Origin: Camelimonas lactis
Lineage (GTDB): Bacteria; Pseudomonadota; Alphaproteobacteria; Rhizobiales; Beijerinckiaceae
Direction: 5' to 3'
Assembly: GCF_004342915.1 (NCBI RefSeq)
Contig: NZ_SLWL01000003.1
Location: forward strand, 248,001-312,000
Length of the DNA stretch: 64,000 bases
The notes below the pieces were generated by a model. The model was not told where the DNA came from. It did no database searches and worked only from the letters and a program-made list of their open reading frames with translations. Positions 21,194 through 30,124 of the stretch are shown piece after piece. Positions within the stretch are counted from its first letter, which is position 1. The number at the start of each line of letters is the position of its first letter. The translations under genes were made by a program, and so were the position numbers.

Positions 21194-22607
21194 TCGCGTT
21201 CCTTTGCTGCGGGGAGGGGGGCTGTTCCGCCGGCGCCGGGGCGATCCCCGTGGCATGGTCGGGGACGGACCCGGCCGGACCCAGATAACGCCCAAGCAGG
21301 CTGCCGGCGCTGGCCTCGATCACTTCCACGGTCGCCATCTGACCCAGGATGTCGTCCGGCGCGTCAAAATGCACGCCCTGCAGATAGGGCGATTTGCCGG
21401 CCATCTGCCCAGGCTGGCGTCCCCGGCGCTCGACCAGCACGTCGATGACGCGGCCGGCCATGGACCTGTTGAACGCGGCGCGATCGCGCTCCAGCGCCGC
21501 CTGAAGCTCAGCAAGCCGGTCGGCCTTCACCTGCTCGGGAATCTGGTCGGCCTGTTCGGCGGCCGGCGTGCCGGGCCGCTGGCTGTATTTGAAGGAAAAC
21601 GCGCTGGCGAAGCCGATGTCGTCGACAAGCCGCATGGTCGCGGCGAAATCGGCGTCGGTTTCGCCCGGGAAGCCAACGATGAAGTCCGACGACAGGGCGA
21701 TATCCGGGCGGGCGCCGCGAATCCGGTCGATGATCCGCCGGTACTCGTCGGCGGTGTGGCGACGGTTCATGGCGGCGAGAATGCGGTCAGAGCCGGCCTG
21801 CACCGGCAGGTGCAGGTAGGGCATCACCTGGGGCAGGTCGCGATGGGCGTCGATCAGTTCGTCATCCATGTCGCGCGGGTGGCTGGTGGTGTAGCGCAGG
21901 CGCTCCACCCCCTCCATGTCCGCCAGTTGCCGCAGCAGCCGGCCCAGCGTCCAGGTTTTGCCGTCGGGCCCCTCGCCATGCCAGGCGTTGACGTTCTGGC
22001 CGAGCAGCGTGAACTCGCGCACGCCAAGGCCGGTGAGCCGGCGCGCCTCCGTCATCAGCGCTTCGACCGACCGCGAGCTTTCCGCGCCACGCGTATAGGG
22101 CACGACGCAGAAGGTGCAGAACTTGTCGCAGCCCTCCTGGATGGTCAGGAAGGCCGAGACATTGCGCTGCGGCGCGATGCGTCGCGCTGGCAACTGGCGG
22201 AATTTGTCCTCGACGGGAAATTCCGTGTCGACGGCCTGGTCGCGGCTTTTCGCGGCGAGCAGTTCCGGCAGGCGATGATAGCTCTGCGGTCCCACCACCA
22301 CGTCGACCACCGGGGCGCGGCGCATGATCTCCGCGCCCTCCGCCTGGGCGACGCAGCCGGCCACCACCACCCGCGTCTCCTTGCCGTCGCGGGCGCGCTC
22401 CGCCTTGTTCTCACGCACGCGGCCGAGTTCGGAATAGACCTTCTCGACGGCCTTCTCGCGGATGTGACAGGTATTGAGAATCACCAGATCGGCGTCATCG
22501 ATGCTGGGGGTCTCCACATACCCCTGGGCCGCCAGCACGTCCGCCATGCGCTCGGCGTCGTAGACGTTCATCTGGCAGCCGTATGATTTGACGTGAACCT
22601 TTTTCAC
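21183..22607 (-). CDS. miaB: tRNA-2-methylthio-N6-dimethylallyladenosine synthase MiaB
   Basis: Radical-SAM methylthiotransferase acting on i6A37 of tRNA, 474 residues. The N-terminal UPF0004 domain binds one 4Fe-4S cluster through Cys11, Cys47 and Cys85. The radical-SAM cluster motif CDKFCTFC uses Cys160, Cys164 and Cys167. A TRAM domain lies near 375-440, and the last 30 residues are a Pro/Ala-rich tail. It opens the tightly overlapped block miaB-phoH-ybeY-corC-lnt-xre. Confidence 0.97.
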   Translation of the reverse strand: MKKVHVKSYGCQMNVYDAERMADVLAAQGYVETPSIDDADLVILNTCHIREKAVEKVYSELGRVRENKAERARDGKETRVVVAGCVAQAEGAEIMRRAPVVDVVVGPQSYHRLPELLAAKSRDQAVDTEFPVEDKFRQLPARRIAPQRNVSAFLTIQEGCDKFCTFCVVPYTRGAESSRSVEALMTEARRLTGLGVREFTLLGQNVNAWHGEGPDGKTWTLGRLLRQLADMEGVERLRYTTSHPRDMDDELIDAHRDLPQVMPYLHLPVQAGSDRILAAMNRRHTADEYRRIIDRIRGARPDIALSSDFIVGFPGETDADFAATMRLVDDIGFASAFSFKYSQRPGTPAAEQADQIPEQVKADRLAELQAALERDRAAFNRSMAGRVIDVLVERRGRQPGQMAGKSPYLQGVHFDAPDDILGQMATVEVIEASAGSLLGRYLGPAGSVPDHATGIAPAPAEQPPSPQQRNANAA

Positions 22608-22847
22608 GTTGGTCTGACACTTTCACTTGGGCCGGCGCGCCATGGGGCCTGACAGAACGGGCAGGAGCTCATGGACGCGCCATCGTCGATACGAAAGACG
22701 GCGTTTTCGGGCGGACGAAGAACGCGTGAACACCTACATTATCGCATTTCGGCGCGGTTGGCACAGGGCTTCGCGCCGCATCTGCAACGAACATACCGCT
22801 TCGCGTGAAAGAAATACGACGACGCTGCCACGCCGCCGGCGCCATGT

Positions 22848-23636
22848 TCATGGTGGCCGCCGCAACCGGCGGATGCGGGCGCGGGCAAAATCCTCGGCCA
22901 TGCGGGTGGCGACCTTGCGGTTGACACCCCCGGCCACCGGTTCGCCGAACGAAATCACCGCTTCGTAGCGGTCGCCGCTGCGCAGCAGATCCATGAGATG
23001 CGGGGCCAGATCCATGTCGCCATACCAGGCGATGCGCGGCAGGCCATCGCGCCCCAGCGGCAGGCCGTTGCGCGCCACGTAGCAGATGCACATGGGTTGC
23101 AGGCGCACGGCCTGTTCGCCCGCCGCATCCTTCACGGCGCCCACCAGCGCCGAGCGGAACGGCAACACCCGCATGCCCTCGCCGGTGGTGCCTTCGGCGA
23201 ACAGCACCATGGCTTCGTTGTCGGCGAGGCGCCGCGCGATGGCGCCGTTGACCTGCGCCGTTGCGGAGCGCCGGGCGCGGTCGACGAACACCGAGCGTTG
23301 CAGGCGGGCGAACGTGCCGAAAACCGGCCAGCCCGCCACTTCGGATTTGGCGATGAACGACAGGGGCGTCACGCTGGCGATCGCGGTGATGTCCGCCCAG
23401 GAAACGTGGTTGGAGACCAGCAGCGTTGACCGGCCGCGCGGCGGTTGACCCTCGACCCGGACCCGCACGCCGATGATCCGGCAGACCAGCCGGTGGAACA
23501 GCACAGGCAGGCGCTGGTAGACAGGGCGGGCGCCAACGCGCAACGCCACCCATTGCAGGGGCGCGCCCACCAGGGTGATGGCGGTCAGGGCGCCGATGCG
23601 GCTCCATGCGCGCAGATTGCCCCGCAGATTCCCCAT
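22848..23636 (-). CDS. 1-acyl-sn-glycerol-3-phosphate acyltransferase (PlsC family)
   Basis: 262 residues, membrane-associated acyltransferase of lipid synthesis. The acyl-transfer motif NHVSWAD (H-x4-D) is near residue 75, and the phosphate-binding FAEGTT lies near 146. An N-terminal hydrophobic stretch (IGALTAITLVGAPLQWVAL) anchors it. The start is two bases after the fur stop, so the two are surely co-transcribed. Ornithine-lipid OlsA enzymes share this fold, so the acceptor (lysophosphatidate or lyso-ornithine lipid) is not settled. The 240-bp gap to miaB has no gene. Confidence 0.88.
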   Translation of the reverse strand: MGNLRGNLRAWSRIGALTAITLVGAPLQWVALRVGARPVYQRLPVLFHRLVCRIIGVRVRVEGQPPRGRSTLLVSNHVSWADITAIASVTPLSFIAKSEVAGWPVFGTFARLQRSVFVDRARRSATAQVNGAIARRLADNEAMVLFAEGTTGEGMRVLPFRSALVGAVKDAAGEQAVRLQPMCICYVARNGLPLGRDGLPRIAWYGDMDLAPHLMDLLRSGDRYEAVISFGEPVAGGVNRKVATRMAEDFARARIRRLRRPP

Positions 23637-23638
23637 GA

Positions 23639-24130
23639 TCAGCTGGTCGCGTCGTCGTCCGGCGCCACGCCGTCCACCGGAGCGGCGTCGCCGAGCGGCA
23701 CGCCGTACAGTTCCAGCCGGTGGCGCACCAGCCGGTAACCCAGCTTGCGCGCGATCTCGGCCTGCAGGCGCTCGATTTCCTCGGACTGGAATTCAATCAC
23801 CGTCCCGGTGCGCAGGTCGATCAGATGGTCATGATGCTGGCGCTCGGCCCGTTCGTATCGGGCCCGACCGTCGCCGAACTCATGCCGGGCCAGAATGCCC
23901 TCATCCTCGAGCAGGCGCACGGTGCGGTAGACGGTGGAGAGTGAAATGCGCGGATCGATCAATGCGGCGCGCCGGTGCAGCTCCTCCACATCCGGGTGAT
24001 CATCCAGATCGCCCAGGACCTGTGCGATGGTGCGCCGCTGCCCGGTCATGCGCAGGCCGCGCTCCTTGCAGGCGCGCTCGATATCGGAGGTTCGCGCCCG
24101 CTTGCCCTGGCCTTGCTGCATCTGCGCCAC
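23639..24130 (-). CDS. Fur-family metal regulator (Fur/Mur type)
   Basis: 163 residues from the GTG at 24130, which has AGGAG five bases upstream; an ATG three codons further in is possible. A winged-helix DNA-binding domain (LRMTGQRRTIAQVL...RISLSTVYRTVRLLEDEGI) is followed by the metal-binding dimerisation domain with RQHHDHLIDLRTG. The C-x-x-C pair of many Fur proteins is absent. Its place upstream of the acyltransferase and miaB matches the Hyphomicrobiales fur/mur locus, where the protein often responds to manganese. Iron versus manganese cannot be decided here. Confidence 0.85.
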   Translation of the reverse strand: MAQMQQGQGKRARTSDIERACKERGLRMTGQRRTIAQVLGDLDDHPDVEELHRRAALIDPRISLSTVYRTVRLLEDEGILARHEFGDGRARYERAERQHHDHLIDLRTGTVIEFQSEEIERLQAEIARKLGYRLVRHRLELYGVPLGDAAPVDGVAPDDDATS

Positions 24131-24332
24131 GTCAACTCCTCCCTGGGCTTCGGGCCAGGCATTGCATCGCCGTCTGAAGAATACGCATGGCCACAAACAC
24201 CAGAACAAAAATCCTGCCCGTCTGGGGCGAAAGGCCGATCGTTCCGCGACGCTCGCCTGGGGAAGGCCAGGATATACGGGCAAATGGCCTTCCCGGCCCC
24301 TCATGCAGGCGCATTCGCCGGCCGGCTGACGC

Positions 24333-24377
24333 CTGGCTGGATTGTGTCTGGCCGGATTGCGTCTGGCCGGGTCGTCA
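24333..24377. repeat. 15-bp tandem repeat, three units
   Basis: CTGGCYGGATTGYGT is repeated at 24333-24347 and 24348-24362, with a third diverged unit at 24363-24377. It ends ten bases before the cyclase stop at 24387. Confidence 0.7.
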
Positions 24378-24386
24378 TTGCAGGGT

Positions 24387-26324
24387 TTACATGCCCTGAG
24401 GCGCCGAGGGCAAGCGCTCCGGAGACGGCGTATCCACCTCTTCCACGCGCCTGACCAGTTCGCAGACGGCGATGCGTTCGCTGGCGCCGCGCACGTCCGC
24501 CAGGCCCACGTCCCGGAACACGAACCCGTCGCCGGCGCTGTCCCGCACCGCGCCCGAGGCCAGGATGGTCGTGCCGAACTCCTTGTTCAGCGCTTCAAGG
24601 CGGGAGGCGATATTCACCGTGTGGCCAAGAACCGTGTAGCTCAGGCGATCAAACGATCCCACATGGCCGATCACCGCCTCGCCGGTGTGGACGCCGAAGC
24701 GGGTGTGCAGTTCCGGGAGGCCTTCGCTGCGGAAGGTTGCGTTCAGCGCTTCGAGCCGGCGCGCGGCGTCAAGCACGCCGGCGCAGGCCCGGGCCACGTG
24801 ATCGGGCTGCGGATCCGGCGCGTTCCAGAACGCCATGACGCTGTCGCCGATGAATTTGTCAATGGTGCCGCCCGAATCCACCAGGGCGCTGCCGATCACG
24901 GCGAAATAGCGCGACACCAGGCCGGTCAGCGCTTCTGGCGGCAACCGCTCCGCGATGCCGGTGAAATTGGCGATGTCCGAGAAAACCACCGTGGTTTGCT
25001 GGCGCGCTCCGCCCAGGCTGGGCTGAACGCCATCCCTGACGATGCCGCGCACAATCTGCCTGGGCACGTAACGCATGAAATTGTTCATCGCCAGTTGCAG
25101 GCCGCCAACCGCGCTGGAGAGCGCATCGATCTCGGTGATGTGCGATGGCGGCAGTCGGGCGCCGTCGCCCTGGAAGGCGACAATGCGGCCGACCGCTCCG
25201 GTCAGGGTCTGGAGCGGCCTGCTGATCCTGCGCGCCGCCAGCGCCACGATTGGCAAGGCGATGAGCAGGGCGAGAAAGCCCATGGTCATCAACCGTCGGG
25301 CCAGGTCGTTCGCCGCGCCCATGATTGCGGACTGGGGAATGGCGATCGCCGTCACCATGCCCGTGTCCGAGAGTCCGGGCTCATATCTGACCAGGTAATC
25401 CTCGTCGCCGTTGCGAACGATGCGGCTGCCGGCTTTTCCGTCCTCCCGGTAGGCCTGGGCGATGGCGCGCAGCAGCGGCGAAGGCAGCGCCGACATCAGG
25501 GGCAGTCCGTGTGGGCCGGCCGGCGTGTCCCCCTGCCGGTATCTGCGCCCCTCGGGATGGGCGGCAAGCTCGCCATCGACAGTGAACAGCGCCAGTTCCT
25601 GACGCGGATGGGTGCGCATCCGGCTCAGCACGTCGTCGAGGTCGGAGAGCAGGACGTCGATGCCAAACACAACGCCGGGGTTGACGGCGGAGCGCTGCGC
25701 CACCGTGACGCCGATTTCGGGAAAGGTGGCGAAACGGTAGGGCGCCGGCGTAACCGGCCGCCGGCTCTCGACGGCCATCTGGTACCAGGAGCGCTTGCGC
25801 GCGTCATAGTCCGACAGCACGGGCGCATTGCGCCGGATGACCTCGCCACTGGCGTTGAGAAACATCGAGCGGCGAAGAAAACGGCCGGACGCCTCGTCGG
25901 GGGTGCTGACCACAACCTCATAGGCGGCGCCGGGCGCAACGGAACTGTCCACGAGGCGCTGGCTGAGAACCAGGGAGCCATCGGGCCAGCCGGCCAGAAC
26001 GCCAAGCACCGAGGGCGTGGTTTCCTGGAGCGTGCGCAGCAGGGTGACCAGCAGCCGCCCCATGTCCTCATCCGGTTTGGCGGGGGTCGCCGTTTCGCCA
26101 ATGGTTTTCAGGAAAATATGGGCGCTCGCCAGCTGGTCGCGCGCCTCGTCCCGGATCTGGCGCGCCAGATCAATGAAGCGCTCCTGCGCCTCGCGATGGG
26201 CAAGGTGCGCCATGCTCCGGTGGTTGAACCATGTGAGGCCACCCAGAATCAGCGCGATGATCGCCACGAACGTCACCGCCACAATGATTTGCAGGCTGTA
26301 TCTGTGGGGGATCGGCTGGGCCAT
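24387..26324 (-). CDS. Membrane class III adenylate cyclase with extracytoplasmic sensor
   Basis: 645 residues. Two membrane segments (about 9-29 and 330-355) flank a roughly 300-residue periplasmic region resembling dCache sensor domains. A HAMP-like linker (RRISRPLQTLTGAVGRIV) follows, then the cyclase domain from about residue 430. Visible catalytic residues: metal-binding Asp in FSDIANFTG (near 448), Lys and Asp in TIDKFIGDSVMAFW, Asn and Arg in GHTVNIASRLE. The base-recognition position holds Thr rather than Asp, as in class IIIb cyclases, some of which respond to bicarbonate. It is the second of two cyclase genes in a row. Confidence 0.9.
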   Translation of the reverse strand: MAQPIPHRYSLQIIVAVTFVAIIALILGGLTWFNHRSMAHLAHREAQERFIDLARQIRDEARDQLASAHIFLKTIGETATPAKPDEDMGRLLVTLLRTLQETTPSVLGVLAGWPDGSLVLSQRLVDSSVAPGAAYEVVVSTPDEASGRFLRRSMFLNASGEVIRRNAPVLSDYDARKRSWYQMAVESRRPVTPAPYRFATFPEIGVTVAQRSAVNPGVVFGIDVLLSDLDDVLSRMRTHPRQELALFTVDGELAAHPEGRRYRQGDTPAGPHGLPLMSALPSPLLRAIAQAYREDGKAGSRIVRNGDEDYLVRYEPGLSDTGMVTAIAIPQSAIMGAANDLARRLMTMGFLALLIALPIVALAARRISRPLQTLTGAVGRIVAFQGDGARLPPSHITEIDALSSAVGGLQLAMNNFMRYVPRQIVRGIVRDGVQPSLGGARQQTTVVFSDIANFTGIAERLPPEALTGLVSRYFAVIGSALVDSGGTIDKFIGDSVMAFWNAPDPQPDHVARACAGVLDAARRLEALNATFRSEGLPELHTRFGVHTGEAVIGHVGSFDRLSYTVLGHTVNIASRLEALNKEFGTTILASGAVRDSAGDGFVFRDVGLADVRGASERIAVCELVRRVEEVDTPSPERLPSAPQGM

Positions 26325-26537
26325 TCCATCCGGCGTCGTTCGCGGCGGGGCGCGACGCCGCCGGGGTCAGGACTCTGTTGTTCGCGACATCACTTGTATG
26401 GCCAGCCGTACGCTTTGAAAACCTGTGAGGCCAGACCGGCGTCTGGTTCTGGATGACAGTCGGGCAGCCTGTCGCCGCCCCGCCCCGCCTGGTCTGGTTC
26501 TTGATGGCGCTTGCATGGAAGGCGCGCGCCCGCAGCT

Positions 26538-28499
26538 TCAGGGATCGCGGGAAATCGTCACCGGCGGCGGCGTCTCTCCGTTCTGAAGCACAAGCTTTAT
26601 CGAAACGCTGCGCGCGTCATGGGGCGCCGGCAGGCTGTTCTGGGCTCCGGGCGGGGGCGGGGCGTTGTCGGCGCACCCTTCCGTTGGCAGCGGCAGGGCA
26701 ATGTCCGGAGCGGCGCCATCGAATCCCACGTGGGCGCTGCGGATGGCGCAGCGATAGGTCAGAAGATAGGGAAAATAAATCTCATCCCGGTCCGTCGCCC
26801 ACGTCAGCCATGAGCCCGAGGTAGTCATCAGGATGCTGCGTTGCCGCTCGCTGCTGATCTCCGAAGCGTCGAAGTGATAGACGAACGGGCCGGCGGTCAG
26901 GCCTGCCGTATCCACATAACTGACATAGATCTTGGTCTTTCCCGCCCGCGCCGGCATGGTGAACGCGGCGGCGCGCGCGGTCTTTCCATCGCCCGACAGC
27001 CGAAGGTCGGCGCGCGAGAACCCGCCGCGATCACCCAGGCGATATTGCACGGCGATCGCGTCCTCGGGCAGCGCGATATTGACCGTCCAGTGGCTTGGGC
27101 TGGCCTGATAGGCCAGGACCGGCCGCGTCTCACGGTTGCCGAATGCGGCGTCGATTTCGGCGACGCGGCGCCGGGCCTGCTCCACCCATTCCTGGAGCAC
27201 GGCCGAATCGATGAAGAATCGTGTCAGCGCTCCCGTCCGGCTCGCCGTGAGAAACTGGTCGAGGGCGGCGTGTTCGGTCCGCAGGCGGGTCAGCGTTTCA
27301 TGGCCGGCGCGGGAATCATTGAGGGCGAGGGCCAGCGCGTACCATGCGGGCGCAAAGGCGGGCGTTGCGTCGAGCAGACGCCGGAGGCGCGTGGCCTGTT
27401 CCGTCAGTCCCAGTTGTTGCGCGTAAACCATCTGGACGGCCGGATCCGGCGACACTGCGGCCAGATCCGCGAACAGGCGACGGGCGGCGGCGGGGCCGTC
27501 CTGCAATCGCGCCAGCGCCGCCAGGCGCAGCAGTGGATCGATGAAGCCCGCGCCCGCCCGCGCGGTTTCCACATAAGCGGTGCGCGCGCCAGCCACGTCT
27601 CCGCCGGCCTCCAGGGCGCGGCCCTTCTGGTACAGCTCCCGGGCCCCGGCCGCCACATCTGGCGATCCTGCGCCTGGCTGAACGCTGGCGGCGCGCTGTG
27701 GCGGCGGCGCCTTCTCCGCCTGTTCTTTTGGCGGGGCGGGCAATTTCAGGCCAAGCTGGGTTTCCAGCAGACGCTTGGCGTGCCGCACGGTCGGAACCAC
27801 CACCGTGAAGGCCAGCACGATGAGGATGATCCGCGCCCAGCGCCTGCGGCGGCGGGCGGCGCGCTCCGGGTCGCCGCGCTCGCTCCGGCTGACGCGGCGC
27901 GCCATTTCCGTTGGCTTCGCCGGGGCGTCAGCGACGGCGGAGAACGCCACGGTGAATGCTTCAACGGGCGCGGGAATGTTCTTCAGCGTCTGGGGGCCAA
28001 TGCTCCGGAATGACGCTGACACCTTGCCGGCCACGGCGTCGTGGACGCTCCGCGATACACAGACGCCGCCAGGTTGCGCGACGGATTCCAGGCGGGCGGC
28101 GATATTCACGCCATCGCCAAGCAGGTCCCCATCCCGTTCGATGACATCGCCGATGGTGACGCCGATGCGAAAACGCACGCGCCGGTCCGCCGGCCAGGGC
28201 TGGTTTACAACCTCCAGTGCATGCTGGATGGCGATGGCCGCCCGCACCGCTTCCACCGCCGAGGCGAACTCGGACATGACCGAATCGCCGGCCGTGTTGA
28301 AAATCCGCCCGCCGTAACGCGCCACCTCTGCGTCGAAGACGTTGCGACACTGATGGAACAGTTGCAGTGCGTCTTCCTCGCCGGTCGCAAGCAGGCGTGA
28401 ATAGCCGGCGACATCGGCCGCCATGATCGCGGCCATGCGCCGGCGGAACATGCTTGGGCCGTCAGGCTCGTCACGGCTGGCGCTGTTTGCTTCAGTCAT
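26538..28499 (-). CDS. Class III nucleotide cyclase with C-terminal TPR-like region
   Basis: 653 residues from MTEANSAS at 28499. The cyclase domain is N-terminal (residues about 20-185): metal ligands Asp29 (AADVAGYS) and Asp72, base-recognition Asp129, Asn132 and Arg136 (LGDGVNIAARLE). The usual substrate-binding Lys is replaced by Asn68 (RIFNTAGDSV). A single membrane segment (about 215-235) is followed by a Pro/Ala linker, helical repeats resembling TPRs (about 270-380) and an unfamiliar C-terminal domain of about 200 residues, probably periplasmic. Adenylate versus guanylate product, or even activity, is uncertain. The 213-bp gap to the next cyclase has no gene. Confidence 0.85.
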   Translation of the reverse strand: MTEANSASRDEPDGPSMFRRRMAAIMAADVAGYSRLLATGEEDALQLFHQCRNVFDAEVARYGGRIFNTAGDSVMSEFASAVEAVRAAIAIQHALEVVNQPWPADRRVRFRIGVTIGDVIERDGDLLGDGVNIAARLESVAQPGGVCVSRSVHDAVAGKVSASFRSIGPQTLKNIPAPVEAFTVAFSAVADAPAKPTEMARRVSRSERGDPERAARRRRRWARIILIVLAFTVVVPTVRHAKRLLETQLGLKLPAPPKEQAEKAPPPQRAASVQPGAGSPDVAAGARELYQKGRALEAGGDVAGARTAYVETARAGAGFIDPLLRLAALARLQDGPAAARRLFADLAAVSPDPAVQMVYAQQLGLTEQATRLRRLLDATPAFAPAWYALALALNDSRAGHETLTRLRTEHAALDQFLTASRTGALTRFFIDSAVLQEWVEQARRRVAEIDAAFGNRETRPVLAYQASPSHWTVNIALPEDAIAVQYRLGDRGGFSRADLRLSGDGKTARAAAFTMPARAGKTKIYVSYVDTAGLTAGPFVYHFDASEISSERQRSILMTTSGSWLTWATDRDEIYFPYLLTYRCAIRSAHVGFDGAAPDIALPLPTEGCADNAPPPPGAQNSLPAPHDARSVSIKLVLQNGETPPPVTISRDP

Positions 28500-28847
28500 G
28501 CCCGTTTTCCGTCGCGACCACACGGGTCGGCGTCGCCAGCCCCAGCCAGGAAGTCAAACCCCGGATCATTTTCAAGCCCTGTTCACGTGAAACCTTGCGC
28601 GCCTGGCGCCTGCCGTCAGGCTGGCGTCACCCCTGCATATCTGGGCATCGGGACATCGATGCGCCAAATTGGGCGATACAAAGTTATGTCAACGGGCGGC
28701 CCGTCCCCGCAGGTCCTGCGGTCAGGGTGGGGCCGGGTTCCGGAGCGTGCAAAATGCCGGCGCTGCGATCCAGGCAATATCCGGGCCTCCTTGGTGCAGT
28801 TGCCCCGGGAGGGGCTGATCAGGCAAACAGGCAAGGGAGTTCAATCC
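28500..28847. other. Gene-free divergent region between cyclase and msrB
   Basis: 348 bp separating divergently transcribed genes. I see no coding frame with gene-like features and no clear promoter pair. Start regions of both genes must lie here. Confidence 0.4.
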
Positions 28848-29255
28848 ATGTCCATGCAGGACAAAGTTTATCCCGTCCAGCACACCGACGCGGAATGGCG
28901 TCGCCGGCTGACCCCCGAACAGTACGCCGTGCTGCGCGGCCACGGCACGGAGCGACCAGGCAGTTGCGCCTTGCTCCATGAGACGCGAGACGGCGCATTT
29001 GTCTGCGCCGGATGCGGCCAAAAATTGTTCTCATCGGCAAAAAAGTTTGACAGCGGCACAGGATGGCCAAGTTTCGACAGTCCCGAGCCGGATTCTATTG
29101 AACTGAGCCAGGACGAAAGCCATGGTATGGTGCGTACAGAAGTCCATTGCAGCAGTTGTGGCGGCCACCTTGGCCACGTTTTTCCTGATGGTCCGCCGCC
29201 AACCGGCCTGAGGTACTGTATAAATGGCGTCGCCACCGTCTTCGTGCCGGACTGA
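28848..29255 (+). CDS. msrB: Peptide-methionine (R)-S-oxide reductase MsrB
   Basis: Repairs the R-diastereomer of methionine sulfoxide; 135 residues from the ATG at 28848, which follows GGGAG. Zinc is held by Cys53/Cys56 (CAGC) and Cys101/Cys104 (CSSC). The catalytic Cys124 lies in LRYCINGVA, with the TGWPSF and GGHLGHVFPDG motifs intact. The frame is open 260 bp further upstream, but nothing there resembles the family. No signal peptide, so it is cytoplasmic. It is transcribed alone, divergent from the cyclase genes. Confidence 0.96.
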   Translation: MSMQDKVYPVQHTDAEWRRRLTPEQYAVLRGHGTERPGSCALLHETRDGAFVCAGCGQKLFSSAKKFDSGTGWPSFDSPEPDSIELSQDESHGMVRTEVHCSSCGGHLGHVFPDGPPPTGLRYCINGVATVFVPD

Positions 29256-29561
29256 CGCACGATTGTAGCGGACCCATCTGCCCAGGGGATGACGGCGCCG
29301 CCGCTGTTTTCCCGCGTGGGCCTTCCGCCCGGATGCCCCGGGGAACATGCATGGCCGGCAACACCCATTGGATCGCGCCGGGGGAGGCGTGTTGCGCACG
29401 CCTTTCAGGCGGCTCCACCGGCCAGCGATGTTCCGTGCGGCAAAAACCTCGTGAACTTTTCCGGCTCTTGCGCGTTTGAGGGGGAGGCGGGACGCGGGAC
29501 CTTTATTTGCCGATTGCGTCCGCACGCCATTCCGGGGGGCGAATCATTGAGCAATTTTGAC
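29256..29561. other. Gene-free spacer after msrB
   Basis: 306 bp of GC-rich sequence. I see no gene, terminator with a U-run, or repeat that I can support. Confidence 0.35.
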
Positions 29562-29936
29562 ATGCGCATTCCTGTGCGCGAGCTGAAAGTGTTGCGGTGG
29601 CAGGAAGGGCGCGTCGTGCTGGAGTTGCGTCCGGCGTTTGCATCCGTTGATCCGATCATCGTCGAGATTCCCGAAGCTGCGATGTCCGGCTTCCGTCAGG
29701 AACTGGCCGCTTTCCAGCCAGCGCCAGACAGCGCCTCTCCAGCGCCTCTCCCGCGGGCGCTTCCTGACCGGGTGATCAGGAATGACGACAATCTGGCCGA
29801 CGGGGCCCCGGCGCATCAACTCCCGTTGGGCGACAGCCGGTTTACCGGGACGTTCGCCACAATCCCGGAGGGCTCGCGGGAGGAGGATGATCTCACCGAG
29901 GAAGAATTGAGCTGGCTGGCGCGTTCTGCGGGTTGA
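29562..29936 (+). CDS. Hypothetical protein, acidic tail
   Basis: I do not recognise this 124-residue product. It begins MRIPVRELKVLRWQEGRVV and looks like a small beta-rich N-terminal half (VLELRPAFASVDPIIVEIP). A proline-rich middle follows, then an acidic C-terminus (EEDDLTEEELSWLARSAG). There is no signal peptide or membrane segment. A TTG at 29547 lies six bases after a GGGGGGCG run and could be the true start; the frame also extends to 29289. It stands alone between msrB and the convergent lepA. That it is a gene rests on its open frame and plausible composition. Confidence 0.55.
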   Translation: MRIPVRELKVLRWQEGRVVLELRPAFASVDPIIVEIPEAAMSGFRQELAAFQPAPDSASPAPLPRALPDRVIRNDDNLADGAPAHQLPLGDSRFTGTFATIPEGSREEDDLTEEELSWLARSAG

Positions 29937-30076
29937 GCCCGGTGGCGCGCCATGGCGCCCTGTTTGCGCCCGCGCCAGAAAGCCTGCCGGCCTCTCTCAC
30001 CGGGAAACGATGGCGCGCGCCACCCTGCATGTCCGCCGCGTCCCGGTCTTCTGGTATCAGGGGGGCGGCCGGGAAC

Positions 30077-30110
30077 GGCGCATGAAGCTGTAACGTCAGC
30101 GTCATGCGCC
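30077..30110. other. Inverted repeat between convergent genes
   Basis: Perfect 9-bp arms (30077-30085 and 30102-30110, 16-base loop) just past the lepA stop. No U-run on either strand, so termination by it alone is doubtful. Confidence 0.4.
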
Positions 30111-30124
30111 TGATGGCGCAGGGA

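Noticed and set aside
24342-26456. 704-codon plus-strand open frame
   Set aside because: Antisense to the membrane adenylate cyclase, whose motifs are clear; no recognisable domain on this strand.
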